DNA from: Paracraurococcus sp042666655
GTDB taxonomy: Bacteria; Pseudomonadota; Alphaproteobacteria; Acetobacterales; Acetobacteraceae
Direction: 5' to 3'
Assembly: GCF_042666655.1 (NCBI RefSeq)
Contig: NZ_JBHTDE010000001.1
Coordinates: 1,116,001 to 1,180,000 of the forward strand
Length of the DNA stretch: 64,000 bases
Shown here in pieces: positions 60,850 through 64,000 of this stretch (position 1 is the stretch's first letter; each line of letters begins with the position of its first letter). A program made the position numbers and the translations under genes. A model generated the notes under the pieces. The model was not told the DNA's origin. It saw nothing but the letters and a program-made list of their open reading frames with translations, and did no database searches.

Positions 60850-61914
60850 ATGGTCCATGCTCCGCCCCGCCCGCCCGCCGGCGCGCCGCGCACCCGCATC
60901 AACCTCTACTCGGACACCCAGACCCGCCCGACCGCGGCGATGAAGGACGCGATGATGCGCGCCGAGGTCGGCGACGAGCAGCATGGCGACGACCCGACCG
61001 TCCACGCGCTGTGCGACCGCATGGCGGCGCTGATGGGAAAGGAGGCGGCGATGTTCCTGCCCTCCGGCACGATGTGCAACGTCGTCGCCATCCTCACCCA
61101 TTGCCAGAAGGGCGACGAGGTGGTGGCGCACGAGACCGCGCATATCCTGACGAGCGAGGGCGGCACCCATGCGGCGCTGACCGGCGCGCAGATCATGGGA
61201 CTGAAGGGCCCGCGCGGCATGTTCAGCGCGGACGACCTGCGCGCCGCGATCCGCCCGCGCACCCGCTACACCCCGCCGCAACGCCTGCTGGAGGTCGAGC
61301 AGACCGCCAATATCGGCGGCGGCGCGGTCTGGCCGCTGGCGCAGCTGAACGCGGTGGCCGAGATCGCCCATGAGCAGGGCTGGGCGACCCACATGGACGG
61401 CGCGCGGCTGATGAATGCCTGCGTCGCCGCCGGCATCGCGCCGAAGGACATGGTCGCCGGCTACGACAGCGTCTGGCTCGACTTCACCAAGGGGCTCGGC
61501 GCGCCGCTCGGCGCCGTGCTCTGCGGCAGCAGCGAGTTCATCGGCGCGGCCTGGCGCTGGAAGCAGCGGCTCGGCGGCTCGATGCGCCAGGCCGGGCTGT
61601 CGGCCGCCGGCTGCCTCCATGCGCTTGACCACCATGTCGACCGGCTGGCGGAGGACCATGCCAATGCCAAGGCGCTTGCCCGCGGCCTGGCGCAGATCCC
61701 CGGCGTGGTGGTCGAGGAACCCGACACCAACCTGGTCTTCTTCGACATCAAGGACGCCGGGGTCGACGTGGCGACGCTGCAGGCCCGCCTGATCATGCAG
61801 GGCGTCGCGGTCAGCGGCCTCGGCGGCCGGGTGCGGGCGTGTACGCATCTCGACGTCACGGCGCCGATGATCGAGGAGGCGGTGGGGCTGATCCGCGAGG
61901 CGCTGGCCGCCTGA
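60850..61914 (+). CDS. Threonine aldolase / beta-eliminating lyase-type PLP enzyme
   Basis: 354 aa, fold type I. 'INLYSDTQTRPTAAMKDAMM' at the start, 'EVGDEQHGDDPTVHALCDRM', 'PSGTMCNVVAILTHC', 'HMDGARLMNACV' and the PLP lysine K214 in 'LDFTKGLGAPLGAV' match the L-threonine aldolase family (GLY1/LtaE). It probably splits a beta-hydroxy amino acid into glycine and an aldehyde. The side-chain preference is unknown. Confidence 0.88.
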   Translation: MVHAPPRPPAGAPRTRINLYSDTQTRPTAAMKDAMMRAEVGDEQHGDDPTVHALCDRMAALMGKEAAMFLPSGTMCNVVAILTHCQKGDEVVAHETAHILTSEGGTHAALTGAQIMGLKGPRGMFSADDLRAAIRPRTRYTPPQRLLEVEQTANIGGGAVWPLAQLNAVAEIAHEQGWATHMDGARLMNACVAAGIAPKDMVAGYDSVWLDFTKGLGAPLGAVLCGSSEFIGAAWRWKQRLGGSMRQAGLSAAGCLHALDHHVDRLAEDHANAKALARGLAQIPGVVVEEPDTNLVFFDIKDAGVDVATLQARLIMQGVAVSGLGGRVRACTHLDVTAPMIEEAVGLIREALAA

Positions 61915-62026
61915 CGGCACCAGGTCTGCCGCCTGCCGGGAACTGCCACGGGCCTTTCCAACCCGCCGTTTCTGTTCCAGGAATGTAACGGCAACGTGGG
62001 CTTCCGCCTTCCCGCAGTCACGTGCC

Positions 62027-63769
62027 ATGGAACGACGCATCGTTGCATGGCCGTGGAGCACGCGTGTGGGATCGGTCGTGTCCGCCGCCGGCCTGGCGCT
62101 TGGCTTCCCCTTGGCCGCGTCGCTGGTCGGCTGGGCCCTGCTGCGGCGGGTCCGCGACCTGGATGCCGAGGAGCGGCTCGCCGCGGCCCTCGGCGTCGGG
62201 ATCGCGGTCCTCGCCGGGGCGCAGTTCCTGGCCTTCGCCACCGGGCTGGGGCAGGGGGTGGTCGTGCTCGGCATGGCGCTGGCGGCGGCCCTGGCCTGGC
62301 TGACCGCGCCATCGCCCCCGGCGCTGCGCTGGGATCCCTGGTTGCCGGGGCTGGTGCTGCTGGCCTGGCTGCAGATCTTGCTGATCGAGGCGGTGCTGCC
62401 GGGCTTCGCCGGCGGCAATTGGTACTTCGACTGGTGGATGCACTACGACGCGGCGCTGATCTTCCTCGGCGAGCGTGACCCGCACACGGTCTGGGGCCAG
62501 GATTTCAGCATTGCCTCCCGCAACCCGCTGTTCAACTTGGCCGTCGCGGCACCGATGGGCTTCGGCGGCGGACGGTTCTGGGCCTTCCAGGCAACGGCGG
62601 CGACGACCAACGGCGCGGTCGTGCTGGCGCTGTATCTGGTGCTGCGCGGCCTGTTCGGGCGCCGCGCCGCCATCCTCGGCGCCGGGCTGGCCTGCCTGAA
62701 CATCTGGCTGATGCACCTGGCTTGGTTCACCTGGAGCAAGACCCTCGTCGCCTTCTACCTGCTGCTGGCCCTGCACTTCCACCTGCGGTCGCTGCAGCGG
62801 GAGGCCGCCGACGCGGCCGCGGCGGGACGGGATTTCGCCGGATTCTGGCTGGCCTCGGTGCTGGCCTTCCTGACCCACCAGCTGGCGGCCCCCTATGTCG
62901 CGGCGCTGCTTGCGCACGGCGTGGTGTGGGCCTGGCGGCAGGGGCGGCTCGGCGCCTTCCTCGCCCCGCGGCGGCTCGGCGGCTACGCCTTGGCCACGTT
63001 GGCGCTGCTGGCGCCCTGGTATGGCTGGCTGCTGGCGGAATTCGGCCCGGGGTCGATGCTGCGCGCCTCGCCATTGCTGGCGATGAACGAGACGGCGGTG
63101 ACGCCGGTCGGCCTGCTGCACGCCATGGGGATGAATGCGCTGCACAGCATCGGGCCGGTCTTCGTCGACATGCCGCGCGGGCCGATCCGGGCGACCGAGC
63201 TCTACCGCTGGCTGACCAAGGTCGAGTTCAACCAAGCCATCGGTGCCATCACCCTGGCGCAGGGGCTGGGGCTGCTGGTCCTGCTGTGGCGGCGCGTGGC
63301 AGGGACGGGCCATGCGGGACGGGGTGTCGCGCCCGGCGCGGCCTGCGCCACGGCGCTGGCGGTCTTCGCCCTGCTCGGCGCCGCGCTGTCACTGCCGCTG
63401 CACCCGCGGGAGGACCCCTACGGCCTGCTGCCCGCCAACCTCTTTCCGGCGATGCTGGCCGCGCTGGTCTGGAGCGCCGGGCTGCTTGCCCGCCATGCCG
63501 GGCGGCGCCTGCTGCGGCTCGTCGTCGCCGTGGCGACCCTTGAGTATCTCGCGCTGTTCTGGTCGCATGTCGCGGCGGTCGGCTGGCTCGACCCGAACGA
63601 CATCAACAGCGGGCTGAAGGCGACCAACGGGCTGGTCTTCCTGGCCGACCTGCTCGGCCCGGCGCGGCCCCTGGCCATGGCGGCCCTGCTGACGATGCAA
63701 TTGGCGCTCGGCGTGCTGGCCGCGCGGCGGATTTCCATGGAGCGACTCCCGGCCGACACGGCAGGCTGA
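62027..63769 (+). CDS. Polytopic membrane protein, glycosyltransferase-39-like organisation
   Basis: 580 aa with about 11-13 hydrophobic helices along its length. 'WYFDWWMHYDAALIFLGERD' after the third helix gives an acidic loop similar to the first periplasmic loop of GT-C lipid-linked glycosyltransferases, but no definite catalytic motif is visible. No family assigned. Possible role: sugar transfer to lipid or wall components. ATG 62027 is covered by an imperfect hairpin. Confidence 0.6.
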   Translation: MERRIVAWPWSTRVGSVVSAAGLALGFPLAASLVGWALLRRVRDLDAEERLAAALGVGIAVLAGAQFLAFATGLGQGVVVLGMALAAALAWLTAPSPPALRWDPWLPGLVLLAWLQILLIEAVLPGFAGGNWYFDWWMHYDAALIFLGERDPHTVWGQDFSIASRNPLFNLAVAAPMGFGGGRFWAFQATAATTNGAVVLALYLVLRGLFGRRAAILGAGLACLNIWLMHLAWFTWSKTLVAFYLLLALHFHLRSLQREAADAAAAGRDFAGFWLASVLAFLTHQLAAPYVAALLAHGVVWAWRQGRLGAFLAPRRLGGYALATLALLAPWYGWLLAEFGPGSMLRASPLLAMNETAVTPVGLLHAMGMNALHSIGPVFVDMPRGPIRATELYRWLTKVEFNQAIGAITLAQGLGLLVLLWRRVAGTGHAGRGVAPGAACATALAVFALLGAALSLPLHPREDPYGLLPANLFPAMLAALVWSAGLLARHAGRRLLRLVVAVATLEYLALFWSHVAAVGWLDPNDINSGLKATNGLVFLADLLGPARPLAMAALLTMQLALGVLAARRISMERLPADTAG

Positions 63770-63829
63770 AGCCCAGAGAAAGAGGGTGGCGGGGTTTGGG
63801 GCGGAGGTTCCCCGCCCCGCTGATCTTCC
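63766..63829 (-). repeat. Dispersed hairpin repeat, copy F
   Basis: On the minus strand: AAGATCAGCGGGGCGG, GGAA, CCTCCGCCCCAAACCCCGCC, ACCCTCTTTCTCTGGGCTTC. It begins at the stop codon of the membrane protein gene and nearly matches copy D. The stem is GGGGCGG/CCGCCCC. Confidence 0.75.
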
Positions 63830-63842
63830 CGGGAGACCCAGC

Positions 63843-64000
63843 ATGGTGACCGACCCCGCCCGCCACCTCCGCGGCGCCCGCGCCGACGTCACCGGCCGCG
63901 CCGCCGAGGACGCCGCGGCGGATGCGCTCGTCGCCGGCGGCTGGCTGGTCCTCGGCCGCCGCATCCGCACCCCGGCCGGCGAATTGGACCTCGTCGCCGA
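63843..64000 (+). CDS. YraN family (UPF0102) protein, partial
   Basis: The first 52 codons are inside the window; the gene continues beyond base 64000. After a variable start (MVTDPARHLRGARADVTG), 'RAAEDAAADALVAGGWLVLG' and 'RRIRTPAGELDLVA' match the Holliday-junction-resolvase-like YraN family, with the acidic active-site Glu and Asp in 'GELDLVA'. The function is unproven. Preceded by repeat copy F. Confidence 0.8.
   Translation, partial: MVTDPARHLRGARADVTGRAAEDAAADALVAGGWLVLGRRIRTPAGELDLVA

Overview
The window is about 70% G+C and packed with genes. It looks like a chromosomal segment of an alphaproteobacterium, most likely Acetobacteraceae/Rhodospirillales of Roseomonas type. This rests on gene content only: a three-gene proton-translocating transhydrogenase, pyruvate dehydrogenase E1-beta with its own lipoyl domain, the order secG-pyrG-...-eno-ftsB-pdhABC-lpd-lipA-ratA, many CaiB/BaiF CoA-transferases, orphan tripartite-tricarboxylate (Bug-type) receptors and PQQ-linked genes. 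I see no rRNA, tRNA, CRISPR array, insertion sequence or prophage.

Layout. 0-2.1 kb: the end of a formate-dehydrogenase-like molybdoenzyme, then a very short pqqA, a quinoprotein-relay zinc hydrolase and a SoxYZ-like carrier, which together look like a periplasmic quinoprotein oxidation module. 2.2-9.6 kb: small conserved proteins, a sterol-desaturase-family hydroxylase, a methyltransferase, and a long-chain acyl-CoA ligase divergent from an M3 oligopeptidase followed by an ABC1/UbiB-type kinase. 9.9-13.0 kb: pntAA-pntAB-pntB. 13.0-19.7 kb: a RutB-like hydrolase, an MgtA-type P-ATPase, an SDR and an EF-G-like GTPase. 19.8-34.2 kb: an accessory catabolic zone with two CaiB CoA-transferases, a MaoC-type hydratase, two Bug receptors, TrmO, an RraA-like aldolase, divergent SucC-like and SucD-like ligase subunits, an HMG-CoA-lyase-like enzyme and two enoyl-CoA hydratases. 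Two genes here (a RidA-family protein and a type II NADH dehydrogenase) are broken by frameshifts. 34.2-45.7 kb: a GMC oxidoreductase, a GlcD-type FAD oxidase, an M20 dipeptidase, a 2-hydroxyacid dehydrogenase, YciI/VOC proteins (one with an in-frame amber codon), an HxlR regulator, two tandem amidohydrolases with a Rieske protein, and an OmpA-type lipoprotein. 46.1-59.7 kb: the conserved core block secG, pyrG, eno, ftsB, pdhA, pdhB, pdhC, lpd, lipA, ratA, with a VOC and a GNAT gene placed between pdhC and lpd. 59.7-64 kb: a small membrane protein, a GST, a threonine-aldolase-type PLP enzyme, a large polytopic membrane protein and the start of yraN.

The core block converts phosphoenolpyruvate-derived carbon to acetyl-CoA and makes the lipoyl cofactor that the complex needs. 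The accessory zone looks like CoA-ester-based use of small organic acids.

The most unusual non-coding feature is a family of about 60-bp hairpin-forming intergenic repeats. At least eight copies occur in both orientations, nearly all just after stop codons, and two sites carry copies as inverted pairs.
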